Assembly: GCA_032718475.1 (NCBI GenBank)
Contig: JAUCBJ010008126.1
Location: forward strand, 1 to 64,000
From: Nemertoderma westbladi
Taxonomy: Eukaryota > Xenacoelomorpha > Nemertodermatida > Nemertodermatidae
Direction: 5' to 3'
Length of the DNA stretch: 64,000 nucleotides
Both the position numbers and the translations under genes were made by a program. How positions within the stretch are numbered: the stretch's first letter is position 1; each line of letters opens with the position of its first letter. Below are positions 1 to 12,333 of the stretch, piece after piece. Under the pieces are notes generated by a model, which worked only from the letters and a program-made list of their open reading frames with translations, did not search any database and had not been told where the DNA came from.

Positions 1-2911
1 AAACCTACCATAGTTAGGTAACTAAACCTACCATAGTTAGGTAACTAAACCTACCATAGTTAGGTTACTATGAACCTCCCAATAGTTAGGTAACTAAACT
101 TACCATACTTAGGTTATATAAACTCCCAATGGTTAGGTAACTAAACCTACCATAGTTAGGTAACTAAACCTACCATAGTTAGGTTATATGAACTCCCAAT
201 AGTTAGGTAACTAAACCTACCATAGTTAGGTTATATAAACTCCCAATAGTTAGGTAACTAAACCTACCATAGTTAGGTTATATAAACTCCCAATAGTTAG
301 GTAACTAAACCTACCATAGTTAGGTAACTAAACCTACCATAGTTAGGTTATACTAAACTCCCAATAGTTAGGTAACTAAACCTACCATAGTTAGGTAACT
401 AAACCTACCATAGTTAGGTAACTAAACCTACCATAGTTAGGTTATATAAACTCCCAATAGTTAGGTAACTAAACCTACCATAGTTAGGTAACTAAACCTA
501 CCATAGTTAGGTAACTAAACCTCCATAGTTAGGTAACTAAACCTACCATAGTTAGGTAACTAAACCTACCATAGTTAGGTAACTAAACCTACCATAGTTA
601 GGTAACTAAACCTACCATAGTTAGGTAACTAAACCTACCATAGTTAGGTTATATAAACTCCCAATAGTTAGGTAACTAAACCTACCATAGTTAGGTTATA
701 TAAACTCCCAATAGTTAGGTAACTAAACCTACCATAGTTAGGTTATATAAACTCCCAATAGTTAGGTAACTAAACCTACCATAGTTAGGTAACTAAACCT
801 ACCATAGTTAGGTAACTAAACTACCATAGTTAGGTAACTAAACCTACCATAGTTAGGTAACTAAACCTACCATAGTTAGGTAACTAAACCTACCATAGTT
901 AGGTTATATAAACTCCCAATAGTTAGGTAACTAAACCTACCATAGTTAGGTAACTAAACCTACCATAGTTAGGTAACTAAACCTACCATAGTTAGGTAAC
1001 TAAACCTACCATAGTTAGGTAACTAAACCTACCATAGTTAGGTAACTAAACCTACCATAGTTAGGTAACTAAACCTACCATAGTTAGGTAACTAAACCTA
1101 CCATAGTTAGGTAACTAAACCTACCATAGTTAGGTTATATAAACTCCCAATAGTTAGGTAACTAAACTTACCATACTTAGGTTATATAAACTCCCAATGG
1201 TTAGGTAACTAAACCTACCATAGTTAGGTAACTAAACCTACCATAGTTAGGTTATATGAACTCCCAATAGTTAGGTAACTAAACCTACCATAGTTAGGTT
1301 ATATAATCTCCCAATAGTTAGGTAACTAAACCTACCATAGTTAGGTTATATAAACTCCCAATAGTTAGGTAACTAAACCTACCATAGTTAGGTAACTAAA
1401 CCTACCATAGTTAGGTAACTAAACCTACCATAGTTAGGTAACTAACTACTACTAGGATCGGCATGCTGCATTGCAGCTGCATTTTTAAGAATGCTGTGCC
1501 GGCTTACTAAACCTAACCTAACCTAAAGGTAACTAAACCTACCATAGTTAGGTAACTAAACCTACCATAGTTAGGTAACTAAACCTACCATAGTTAGGTA
1601 ACTAAACCTACCATAGTTAGGTAACTAAACCTACCATAGTTAGGTAACTAAACCTACCATAGTTAGGTAACTAAACCTACCATAGTTAGGTAACTAAACC
1701 TACCATACTTAGGTTATATAAACTCCCAATGGTTAGGTAACTAAACCTACCATAGTTAGGTTATATAAACTCCCAATAGTTAGGTAACTAAACCTACCAT
1801 AGTTAGGTAACTAAACCTACCATAGTTAGGTAACTAAACCTACCATAGTTAGGTAACTAAACCTACCATAGTTAGGTAACTAAACCTACCATAGTTAGGT
1901 AACTAAACCTACCATACTTAGGTTATATAAACTCCCAATAGTTATGTAACTAAACCTACCATAGTTAGGTAACTAAACCTACCATAGTTAGGTAACTAAA
2001 CCTACCATAGTTAGGTAACTAAACCTACCATAGTTAGGTAACTAAACCTACCATAGTTAGGTATCTAAACCTACCATAGTTAGGTAACTAAACCTACCAT
2101 AGTTAGGTAACTAAACCTACCATACTTAGGTTATATAAACTCCCAATGGTTAGGTAACTAAACCTACCATAGTTAGGTTATATAATCTCCCAATAGTTAG
2201 GTAACTAAACCTACCATAGTTAGGTTATATAAACTCCCAATAGTTAGGTAACTAAACTTACCATAGTTAGGTAACTAAACCTACCATAGTTAGGTAACTA
2301 AACCTACCATAGTTAGGTAACTAAACCTACCATAGTTAGGTAACTAAACCTACCATAGTTAGGTAACTAAACCTACCATAGTTAGGTAACTAAACCTACC
2401 ATAGTTAGGTAACTAAACCTACCATACTTAGGTTATATAAACTCCCAATAGTTATGTAACTAAACCTACCATAGTTAGGTTATATAATCTCCCAATAGTT
2501 AGGTAACTAAACCTACCATAGTTTAGTTAGGTAACTAAACCTACCATAGTTAGGTAACTAAACCTACCATACTTAGGTTATATAAACTCCCAATAGTTAT
2601 GTAACTAAACCTACCATAGTTAGGTTATATAATCTCCCAATAGTTAGGTAACTAAACCTACCATAGTTTAGTTAGGTAACTAAACCTACCATAGTTAGGT
2701 AACTAACCTACCATACTTAGGTTATATAAACTCCCAATAGTTATGTAACTAAACCTACCATAGTTAGGTTATATAATCTCCCAATAGTTAGGTAACTAAA
2801 CCTACCATAGTTAGGTAACTAAACCTACCATAGTTAGGTTATATAAACTCCCAATAGTTATGTAACTAAACCTACCATAGTTAGGTTATATAATCTCCCA
2901 ATAGTTAGGTA
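1..2911. repeat. Minisatellite family 1, block A (23/24-bp units)
   Basis: Head-to-tail units of two kinds are interleaved. A 23-bp unit has the core ACCATAGTTAGG and a 24-bp unit has the core TATATAAACTCCCAATAG, and both end in GTTAGG. The block runs off the left edge of the window, so its full size is unknown. Larger blocks are duplicated: the variant cluster near 85-200 (ACTTAGG, CCAATGG, TATATGAAC) recurs near 1153-1270, and a roughly 143-bp higher-order unit recurs near 2426, 2572 and 2712. A LINE 3' fragment interrupts it at 1445-1505. No coding capacity is inferred. Confidence 0.97.
1445..1505 (-). mobile_element. LINE 3'-end scrap inside the minisatellite
   Basis: About 60 bp match the 3' terminus of the LINE at 21982-24429, including the trinucleotide (TAC/GTA) tail. 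The copy is extremely 5'-truncated and keeps only the 3' untranslated end. It lies in the same minus orientation and breaks the minisatellite periodicity. A clear target-site duplication cannot be assigned because the flanks are themselves repetitive. Confidence 0.85.
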
Positions 2912-3005
2912 GCTTCCCATTATGTTGTGGCCAGCCTGTGCTACGAATACTGTAGGTCACTATAGGTACTAAGTGTATTATGTTAATAAATTGTCCTTTA
3001 ACTAG

Positions 3006-3197
3006 GCGAAGCTAGTTAAGAAACGAGGCGGCAAAATTAACAAAGAGTTACGTAAACAGTTAAAAGAAGATATAGAAGAGTGGAAGACGACAAGAACTAT
3101 AAAACAACGTAATGAATTAGCCGTAGAAATGAAAGAGAAATACCTAGAAACGAAAGACAAGAAAGGGTTCCGAAGTTTTTTCAGGAAACAAAAATGA
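3006..3197 (+). CDS. Terminal coding exon of an unrecognised, highly charged protein
   Basis: An acceptor (TCCTTTAACTAG) ends at 3005, and one frame stays open for 63 codons to TGA at 3195-3197. The other two frames stop within a few codons of the acceptor, so the preceding intron must be phase 0. The product is rich in Lys, Glu and Arg and looks like a helical or coiled-coil tail (for example KELRKQLKEDIEEW, then KKGFRSFF before a basic end). A polyadenylation signal lies 40 bp after the stop. It sits in unique DNA between two blocks of the same minisatellite. I do not recognise the family. It could be the last exon of an upstream gene or an alternative last exon of the SNAP-25-like gene whose phase-0 exons lie downstream. 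The exon call rests on codon-like composition, the acceptor and the poly(A) signal. Confidence 0.6.
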   Translation, partial: AKLVKKRGGKINKELRKQLKEDIEEWKTTRTIKQRNELAVEMKEKYLETKDKKGFRSFFRKQK

Positions 3198-3236
3198 TCT
3201 TTGTAAAATGGAAAAAGGTGAAGGAAACACAAACGA

Positions 3237-3242
3237 AATAAA
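3237..3242 (+). terminator. Polyadenylation signal AATAAA
   Basis: A canonical AATAAA lies 40 bp downstream of the TGA of the exon at 3006-3197, as expected for a terminal exon. Confidence 0.55.
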
Positions 3243-3890
3243 AACTGCCTGTTTTTATTTACTCATTGGCCTACTGATATAGTCAATGGAAATTATTTCC
3301 TAAAATCAGATGGGGAGGAGGGTAGGGGGGGGGGGGGGGGTGGGGTTATCCAATTTAAATTCATCCTTCTCAAGGGGAAATGAGAGCATAAGTGAAACTG
3401 AAACCTGTTGTATTAGCTTTAGTTTATTGTTTTGGTTAGAATAACCGCTGTTATCTGCTCCTTTACCGTTTCACCTTTTCTGCTCATTATCTTTATCCCG
3501 ACATTTGCGACTAATTTCTTTGGACTATTGTGCGTGGTCGGGATTTGTAAGACTTGACGACGTCTTTAATTAACGAATTGTTGAGTTGAAATGATATGAT
3601 TTCACAATAATGATGGATTCTACCAATTAACAATTATACCTAATTATACCAATATATTATATCTGTTTTGCTGAATAGATAAACTTTTACAATCATTAAT
3701 TAGTGAATAATTTAATCCAAACTACTGTGACTTAGTGTCCTATTCGAAAATATGCTTAAAAGAATAATTAACAATTGGATTAAATATTCTTTATGTATGT
3801 CTTTTTCTTACTATAAGAAATTCAATAATAGTAACTTGTAAAATTTTAATCGGCAAGTTATCTGATAAATTGGAAGCTAGGGATGGGCAG
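3243..3890. other. Unique AT-rich DNA, no gene seen
   Basis: Non-repetitive sequence between the two blocks of minisatellite family 1. It contains a run of 16 G at about 3325-3340. I see no convincing exon. Confidence 0.6.
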
Positions 3891-5910
3891 CTTACGATGG
3901 TTAGGAAACGAATCTTACGATAGTTAGGTAACTAAACCTACTATAGTTAGGTAACTAAACCTACCATAGTTAGGTAACTAAACCTACCATAGTTAGGTAA
4001 CTAAACCTACTATAGTTAGGTAACTAAACCTACCATAGTTAGGTAACTCAACCTACCATAGTTAGGTAACTAAACCTACTATAGTTAGGTAACTAAACCT
4101 GCCATAGTTAGGTAACTCAACCTACCATAGTTAGGTAACTAAACCTACCGTAGTTAGGTAACTAAACCTACCATAGTTAGGTAACTAAACCTACCATAGT
4201 TAGGTAACTAAACCTACCATAGTTAGGTAACTAAACCTACCATAGTTAGGTAACTAAATCTACCATAGTTAGGTAACTAAACCTACCATAGTTAGGTAAC
4301 TAAACCTAGTATAGTTAGGTAACTAAACCTACCATAGTTAGGTAACTAAACCTACCATAGTTAGGTAACTAAACCTACCATAGTTAGGTAACTAAACCTA
4401 CCATAGTTAGGTAACTAAACCTACCATAGTTAGGTAACTAAATCTACCATAGTTAGGTAACTAAACCTACCATAGTTAGGTAACTAAATCTACCATAGTT
4501 AGGTAACTAAACCTACCATAGTTAGGTAACTAAACCTAGTATAGTTAGGTAACTATACCTACCATAGTTGGGTAACTAAACCTACCATAGTTAGGTAACT
4601 AAACTTACCGTAGTTAGGTAACTAAACCTACCATAGTTAGGTTATATAAACTCCCAATAGTTAGGTAACTAAACTTACCATAGTTAGGTAACTAAACCTA
4701 CCGTAGTTAGGTTATATAAACTCCCAATAGCTAGGTAACTAAACCTACCATAGTTAGGTAACTAGACTTACCATAGTAGTTAGGTAACTAAACTTACCAT
4801 AGTTAGGTAACTAAACCAACCATAGTTAGGTAACTAAACTTACCATAGTTAGGTAACTAAACCTACCATAGTTAGGTAACTAAACCTACCATAGTTAGGT
4901 AACTAAACCTACCATAGTTATGTAACTAAACCTACCATAGTTAGGTATCTAAACCTACCATAGTTAGGTTATATAAACTCCCAATAGTTAGGTAACTAAA
5001 CCTACCGTAGTTAGGTTATATAAACTCCCAATAGTTAGGTAACTAAACCTACCGTAGTTAGGTTATATAAACTCCCAATAGTTAGGTAACTAAACCTACC
5101 ATAGTTAGGTAACTAAACTTACCATAGTTAGGTGACTAAACTTACCATAGTTAGGTAACTAAACTTACCATAGTTAGGTAACTAAACTTACCATAGTTAG
5201 GTAACGAAACCTACCATAGTTAGGTAACTAAACTTACCATAGTTAGGTGACTAAACTTACCATAGTTAGGTAACTAAACCTACCATAGTTAGGTTATATG
5301 AACTCCCAATAGTTAGGTAACTAAACCTACCATAGTTAGGTAACTAACTAAACCTACCATAGTTAGGTAACTAAACTTACCATTGTTAGGTAACTAAACT
5401 TACCATAGTTAGGTAACTAAACCTACCATAGTTAGGTAACTAGACTTACCATAGTTAGGTAACGAAACTTACCATAGTTAGGTAACTAAACCTACCATAG
5501 TTAGGTAACTAAACCTACCATAGTTAGGTAACTAAACCTACCATAGTTAGGTAACTAAACCTACCATAGTTAGGTAACTAAACTTACCATTGTTAGGTAA
5601 CGAAACCTACCATAGTTAGGTAACTAGACTTACCATAGTTAGGTAACGAAACTTACCATAGTTAGGTGACTAAACCTACCATAGTTAGGTAACTAAACCT
5701 ACCATAGTTAGGTAACGAAACCTACCATAGTTAGGTAACTAAACCTACCATAGTTAGGTAACTAAACCTACCATAGTTAGGTAACTAAACCTACCATAGT
5801 TAGGTAACTAAACTTACCATAGTTAGGTAACTAAACCTACCATAGTTAGGTAACTAAACCTACCATAGTTAGGTAACTAAACTTACCATTGTTAGGTAAC
5901 GAAACTTACT
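3891..5910. repeat. Minisatellite family 1, block B
   Basis: Same 23/24-bp unit family as block A, but with its own substitutions (ACCTACTATAG, ACTTACCATAG, ACGAAACC) and fewer 24-bp units. The blocks are about 1 kb apart with unique sequence and an exon between them. Either one array was split by insertion or deletion, or one block seeded the other. The right edge decays into CTTACTCTTATTTA, which resembles part of the 48-bp unit that starts 170 bp later. Confidence 0.96.
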
Positions 5911-6079
5911 CTTATTTATAAACTTAGAATAATTATAATATTTAGTATAATTAACTGGTATAATTTAGAGTACAACTTTTAAAAATCTTTGGTTTTCTAT
6001 TGGTGCGTTTGTACACTAGCTGAGACTCTCATAATACTGTAATAATATTATATAATGCAAAACTGTTACTACAGTTTGC

Positions 6080-9000
6080 TTTAATGAAACATATAACGCG
6101 TGTATGTGTGGGGTACCTACTCTTATTTAATGAAACATATATAACGCGTGTATGTGTGGGGTACCTACTCTTATTTAATGAAACATATATAACGCGTGTA
6201 TGTGTGGGGTACCTACTCTTATTTAATGAAACATATATAACGCGTGTATGTGTGGGGTACCTACTCTTATTTAATGAAACATATATAACGCGTGTATGTG
6301 TGGGGTACCTACTCTTATTTAATGAAACATATATAACGCGTGTATGTGTGGGGTACCTACTCTTATTTAATGAAACATATATAACGCGTGTATGTGTGGG
6401 GTACCTACTCTTATTTAATGAAACATATATAACGCGTGTATGTGTGGGGTACCTACTCTTATTTAATGAAACATATATAACGCGTGTATGTGTGGGTACC
6501 TACTCTTATTTAATGAAACATATATAACGCGTGTATGTGTGGGGTACCTACTCTTATTTAATGAAACATATATAACGCGTGTATGTGTGGGGTACCTACT
6601 CTTATTTAATGAAACATATATAACGCGTGTATGTGTGGGGTACCTACTCTTATTTAATGAAACATATATAACGCGTGTATGTGTGGGGTACCTACTCTTA
6701 TTTAATGAAACATATATAACGCGTGTATGTGTGGGGTACCTACTCTTATTTAATGAAACATATATAACGCGTGTATGTGTGGGGTACCTACTCTTATTTA
6801 ATGAAACATATATAACGCGTGTATGTGTGGGGTACCTACTCTTATTTAATGAAACATATATAACGCGTGTATGTGTGGGTACCTACTCTTATTTAATGAA
6901 ACATATATAACGCGTGTATGTGTGGGGTACCTACTCTTATTTAATGAAACATATATAACGCGTGTATGTGTGGGGTACCTACTCTTATTTAATGAAACAT
7001 ATATAACGCGTGTATGTGTGGGTACCTACTCTTATTTAATGAAACATATATAACGCGTGTATGTGTGGGGTACCTACTCTTATTTAATGAAACATATATA
7101 ACGCGTGTATGTGTGGGTACCTACTCTTATTTAATGAAACATATATAACGCGTGTATGTGTGGGGTACCTACTCTTATTTAATGAAACATATATAACGCG
7201 TGTATGTGTGGGGTACCTACTCTTATTTAATGAAACATATATAACGCGTGTATGTGTGGGGTACCTACTCTTATTTAATGAAACATATATAACGCGTGTA
7301 TGTGTGGGGTACCTACTCTTATTTAATGAAACATATATAACGCGTGTATGTGTGGGGTACCTACTCTTATTTAATGAAACATATATAACGCGTGTATGTG
7401 TGGGGTACCTACTCTTATTTAATGAAACATATATAACGCGTGTATGTGTGGGGTACCTACTCTTATTTAATGAAACATATATAACGCGTGTATGTGTGGG
7501 GTACCTACTCTTATTTAATGAAACATATATAACGCGTGTATGTGTGGGGTACCTACTCTTATTTAATGAAACATATATAACGCGTGTATGTGTGGGGTAC
7601 CTACTCTTATTTAATGAAACATATATAACGCGTGTATGTGTGGGGTACCTACTCTTATTTAATGAAACATATATAACGCGTGTATGTGTGGGGTACCTAC
7701 TCTTATTTAATGAAACATATATAACGCGTGTATGTGTGGGGTACCTACTCTTATTTAATGAAACATATATAACGCGTGTATGTGTGGGGTACCTACTCTT
7801 ATTTAATGAAACATATATAACGCGTGTATGTGTGGGGTACCTACTCTTATTTAATGAAACATATATAACGCGTGTATGTGTGGGGTACCTACTCTTATTT
7901 AATGAAACATATATAACGCGTGTATGTGTGGGGTACCTACTCTTATTTAATGAAACATATATAACGCGTGTATGTGTGGGGTACCTACTCTTATTTAATG
8001 AAACATATATAACGCGTGTATGTGTGGGGTACCTACTCTTATTTAATGAAACATATATAACGCGTGTATGTGTGGGGTACCTACTCTTATTTAATGAAAC
8101 ATATATAACGCGTGTATGTGTGGGGTACCTACTCTTATTTAATGAAACATATATAACGCGTGTATGTGTGGGGTACCTACTCTTATTTAATGAAACATAT
8201 ATAACGCGTGTATGTGTGGGGTACCTACTCTTATTTAATGAAACATATATAACGCGTGTATGTGTGGGGTACCTACTCTTATTTAATGAAACATATATAA
8301 CGCGTGTATGTGTGGGGTACCTACTCTTATTTAATGAAACATATATAACGCGTGTATGTGTGGGGTACCTACTCTTATTTAATGAAACATATATAACGCG
8401 TGTATGTGTGGGGTACCTACTCTTATTTAATGAAACATATATAACGCGTGTATGTGTGGGGTACCTACTCTTATTTAATGAAACATATATAACGCGTGTA
8501 TGTGTGGGGTACCTACTCTTATTTAATGAAACATATATAACGCGTGTATGTGTGGGGTACCTACTCTTATTTAATGAAACATATATAACGCGTGTATGTG
8601 TGGGGTACCTACTCTTATTTAATGAAACATATATAACGCGTGTATGTGTGGGGTACCTACTCTTATTTAATGAAACATATATAACGCGTGTATGTGTGGG
8701 GTACCTACTCTTATTTAATGAAACATATATAACGCGTGTATGTGTGGGGTACCTACTCTTATTTAATGAAACATATATAACGCGTGTATGTGTGGGGTAC
8801 CTACTCTTATTTAATGAAACATATATAACGCGTGTATGTGTGGGGTACCTACTCTTATTTAATGAAACATATATAACGCGTGTATGTGTGGGGTACCTAC
8901 TCTTATTTAATGAAACATATATAACGCGTGTATGTGTGGGGTACCTACTCTTATTTAATGAAACATATATAACGCGTGTATGTGTGGGGTACCTACTCTT

Positions 9001-10199
9001 ATTTAATGAAACATATATAACGCGTGTATGTGTGGGGTACCTACTCTTATTTAATGAAACATATATAACGCGTGTATGTGTGGGGTACCTACTCTTATTT
9101 AATGAAACATATATAACGCGTGTATGTGTGGGGTACCTACTCTTATTTAATGAAACATATATAACGCGTGTATGTGTGGGGTACCTACTCTTATTTAATG
9201 AAACATATATAACGCGTGTATGTGTGGGGTACCTACTCTTATTTAATGAAACATATATAACGCGTGTATGTGTGGGTACCTACTCTTATTTAATGAAACA
9301 TATATAACGCGTGTATGTGTGGGGTACCTACTCTTATTTAATGAAACATATATAACGCGTGTATGTGTGGGGTACCTACTCTTATTTAATGAAACATATA
9401 TAACGCGTGTATGTGTGGGTACCTACTCTTATTTAATGAAACATATATAACGCGTGTATGTGTGGGTACCTACTCTTATTTAATGAAACATATATAACGC
9501 GTGTATGTGTGGGTACCTACTCTTATTTAATGAAACATATATAACGCGTGTATGTGTGGGTACCTACTCTTATTTAATGAAACATATATAACGCGTGTAT
9601 GTGTGGGGTACCTACTCTTATTTAATGAAACATATATAACGCGTGTATGTGTGGGGTACCTACTCTTATTTAATGAAACATATATAACGCGTGTATGTGT
9701 GGGTACCTACTCTTATTTAATGAAACATATATAACGCGTGTATGTGTGGGTACCTACTCTTATTTAATGAAACATATATAACGCGTGTATGTGTGGGTAC
9801 CTACTCTTATTTAATGAAACATATATAACGCGTGTATGTGTGGGTACCTACTCTTATTTAATGAAACATATATAACGCGTGTATGTGTGGGGTACCTACT
9901 CTTATTTAATGAAACATATATAACGCGTGTATGTGTGGGGTACCTACTCTTATTTAATGAAACATATATAACGCGTGTATGTGTGGGGTACCTACTCTTA
10001 TTTAATGAAACATATATAACGCGTGTATGTGTGGGGTACCTACTCTTATTTAATGAAACATATATAACGCGTGTATGTGTGGGTACCTACTCTTATTTAA
10101 TGAAACATATATAACGCGTGTATGTGTGGGGTACCTACTCTTATTTAATGAAACATATATAACGCGTGTATGTGTGGGGTACCTACTCTTATTTAATAA
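6080..10199. repeat. 48-bp tandem array (about 86 units)
   Basis: Units of 48 bp contain ATATATAACGCGTGTATG followed by TGTGGGGTACCTACTC. Several 47-bp variants lack one G of the GGGG. The middle (about 7.13-9.27 kb) is made only of 48-bp units with no variation that I can see. The 47-bp variants lie toward the two ends, at about 6.49, 6.87, 7.03 and 7.11 kb and from 9.27 to 10.08 kb. Because 48 is a multiple of 3, one plus frame stays open through the core (16-residue periodic peptide), and every 47-bp unit breaks it. It is treated as non-coding and lies just upstream of the first SNAP-25-like exon. Confidence 0.97.
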
Positions 10200-10375
10200 A
10201 ACAACTAATTTATTAAATTTACTAAAATATCTACTATAATTATTGTCAGAGATACAGTATAGCGTTGGGTACTACCGGCCCGGCACTCATACCATAATAA
10301 TTAATTACTGTGGAACGAAATAATTTATATGATAATTTGTTCTGCTAATATTATCAATTGACGTTGTTTATTCAG

Positions 10376-10444
10376 GCTGCGCTCAACAAAACCCGCATTG
10401 ACCGAGCCAACGTGCGGGCTTCCGATATCCTAAAGAACGCTTGA
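10376..10444 (+). CDS. SNAP-25-like alternative terminal exon A
   Basis: The acceptor TTGTTTATTCAG ends at 10375, and 22 codons then run to TGA at 10442-10444. The peptide contains NKTRIDRAN and ends in SDILKNA. From memory of the family, neuronal SNAP-25 ends with a 22-residue segment containing N-K-T-R-I-D-E-A-N-Q-R-A, and this exon has the same length and register. That segment is the C-terminal end of the second Q-SNARE helix, which zippers with syntaxin and synaptobrevin during vesicle fusion at the plasma membrane. The phase-0 acceptor is the same as in exon B at 12271, so the two can substitute for one another. Upstream exons are not in the window. Differences from the usual consensus (V for Q, S-D for T-K) suggest a divergent isoform, or relaxed constraint. 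Confidence 0.72.
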   Translation, partial: AALNKTRIDRANVRASDILKNA

Positions 10445-11616
10445 AGGTTTGCCGCAAGCAATCGCAGCGTGACATAACGCGCACAATCCACATAGCTTAA
10501 CGTTATTTATAACGTTATGTATTTATAACGTTATTCATAGCTCATTGAGTACTACTTACTACATACGGTACCATATTAACGTCACGCCCCCAGGTGACAA
10601 CTGTGGTATTTTATATGTACTAGACACTGTTAAGTGAAGTCTATCATGATTGGTCATTGATCTCATTTCCATGGTAATGTGTAATCGGGTAAAAAAATTA
10701 TTCTGTCCAAAATGCCCAATATTTAAATTTTTGTATAACTTTCTTAAACAGTATTTGGGGCTTTTCACTAATTGTCAGCTTATTAAAGAAAATGTCACCT
10801 TAAAATATTTTTTTTTCTAAAAAATCCATCTTTTGTCGGAAGTAAGAGGCAACTAAGTAAATTTTTGTTCCAATAAAAAAAATAATTAATATATTTTATT
10901 CGAAAAATTCAATTTATCCTTTACCATGGAAACAAGTAGGTAAATGACCAGTAATTTAATTGATTTTTAATCAACTTTACTAACTAATAATGTCCGCATC
11001 ACATCAAAAAATCAAGGATACCATTGTCACAAGGGTAATGAATTATTAATATGGTGCCGTCTATATGCGTTATATGGTATTCCACGGCCTAGGCCTGTTC
11101 AAACATCACTATCATTTCGCAGCAAAATCTGTTTAAACCATTTTGTTCTTTGGGCTTCTTATCCACTGGTTATCAACTCAATATTTCAACAGCTTGATTA
11201 ATTACAGCTGACTTACTGTATGTATCATTTGGTGATATCATTACTAATTGTAAGCTTCTGATTGGCTATTATATTGGTCTACTACTACTAATGGTTTGGG
11301 GTCTCAAATCGACTGTTCGACTCAATAATATTAAAACTGAATTAATTTTTTGAGCTACTAAGTAAACAATGTTACATAATATAAAGTAAATAACTATTGT
11401 TTTGTTTATATTATATTCCTTTATATTTTACTATTTAGAATATAATACTTTACAGTCTTTTTTCCCCTTTCTATCAGTTTAATCTAACTTAAAAAAGTTT
11501 TTTTTGTACTTTTTGTAGCTGGTTAATAAATTATATCCCTGTACGTCTGTTAAAAGTTACCTCTCCTGTCAATTAGTTAACAATGTTAAACATACGTCCC
11601 CAAAATTATAGATTCA

Positions 11617-11712
11617 TCTATTAAACCAGTCGGTGTTTGTTTATTAAACCAGTCGGTGTTTGTTTATTAAACCAGTCGGTGTTTGTTTATTAAACCAGTC
11701 GGTGTTTGTTTT
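11617..11712. repeat. Small 23-bp tandem repeat, about 4 units
   Basis: Four successive copies of a 23-bp unit with core ATTAAACCAGTCGGTGTT. The copies are nearly identical, so this looks like a young expansion. Confidence 0.9.
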
Positions 11713-11772
11713 TCACAACTATTTTACTTAGTGGTTCAAGGTATCATTTATCATAAATTTTTCTCGGCTTGG

Positions 11773-11850
11773 GTGGAGTCATTCCCATTTGGGATGGAGT
11801 CATTCCCATTTGGGATGGAGTCATTCCCATTTGGGATGGAGTCATTCACA
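11773..11850. repeat. Small 21-bp tandem repeat, about 3.6 units
   Basis: A 21-bp unit with core GGAGTCATTCCCATTTGG is repeated almost perfectly. It is a second young micro-expansion within 100 bp of the previous one and is unrelated to it in sequence. Confidence 0.88.
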
Positions 11851-12270
11851 TTTGAACGATCAAACTGCTTACTTTACTTTCTGTAATTGATATGGTTTCA
11901 TTTGGTAATTTTTCTGCTAAATTATTTACCTCCTGCGTAAATATTATGTGAATTACATAATGAACATTTATTATACCCATCCCATACTACTAGTAACGTA
12001 GCCAAGTATATTAGTGACACATAACTCTGGTGTTTATCAATAAATATAAATATAACAGTACTTCTCTCCGTGTAGGTTACATTATTTGATTCCTAACAAT
12101 TATTAAATATATCCAACATTTATTTGCCAACATTTTAACGCGACTTATTCAATAATATTTCAATTGTAATTAAATAATTATTCAATTAGGTTGATATTTT
12201 ACATTTTTAGTAGATTTATATAAACCCATCGGATTTCACTCACAAACTAAACGTTAACATTTCATTTCAG

Positions 12271-12333
12271 ACGCAACTCAACAAGATGCGTATCGAACAG
12301 GCTAACCAACGGGCGACCAAACTGCTCACCTAG
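12271..12333 (+). CDS. SNAP-25-like alternative terminal exon B
   Basis: A strong acceptor (AACATTTCATTTCAG) ends at 12270. Twenty codons then run to TAG at 12331-12333. The peptide includes NKMRIEQANQRATKLL, which is closer than exon A to the C-terminal end of the second SNARE motif of neuronal SNAP-25 as I remember it. Exon A, 1.8 kb upstream, is phase 0 and homologous, so the two look like duplicated, mutually exclusive last exons. They would swap the last heptad layers of the SNARE helix and the free C-terminus. The body of the gene must lie left of the window, because no earlier SNAP-25 exon is visible from position 1. Identification rests on this short motif only, but it occurs twice, on the same strand, phase and spacing from its acceptor. 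Confidence 0.75.
   Translation, partial: TQLNKMRIEQANQRATKLLT

Larger units (their letters stand above)
10445..12270. other. Sequence between the two alternative SNAP-25-like exons
   Basis: AT-rich unique DNA that would be 3' UTR or intron, depending on the isoform. Apart from two very short tandem repeats (11617-11712 and 11773-11850) I see no gene. No AATAAA lies close behind the stop of exon A; the first obvious candidate is in an A-rich stretch near 10870. Confidence 0.5.

Noticed and set aside
1506-1526. CCTAACCTAACCTAA as an arthropod-type telomere repeat
   Set aside because: Only three units, inside a minisatellite that itself contains GTTAGG. More likely a local variant.
7109-9307. 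Plus-strand 732-codon frame with 16-residue repeats
   Set aside because: Explained by the 48-bp unit. Begins and ends at 47-bp units rather than at gene-like signals.
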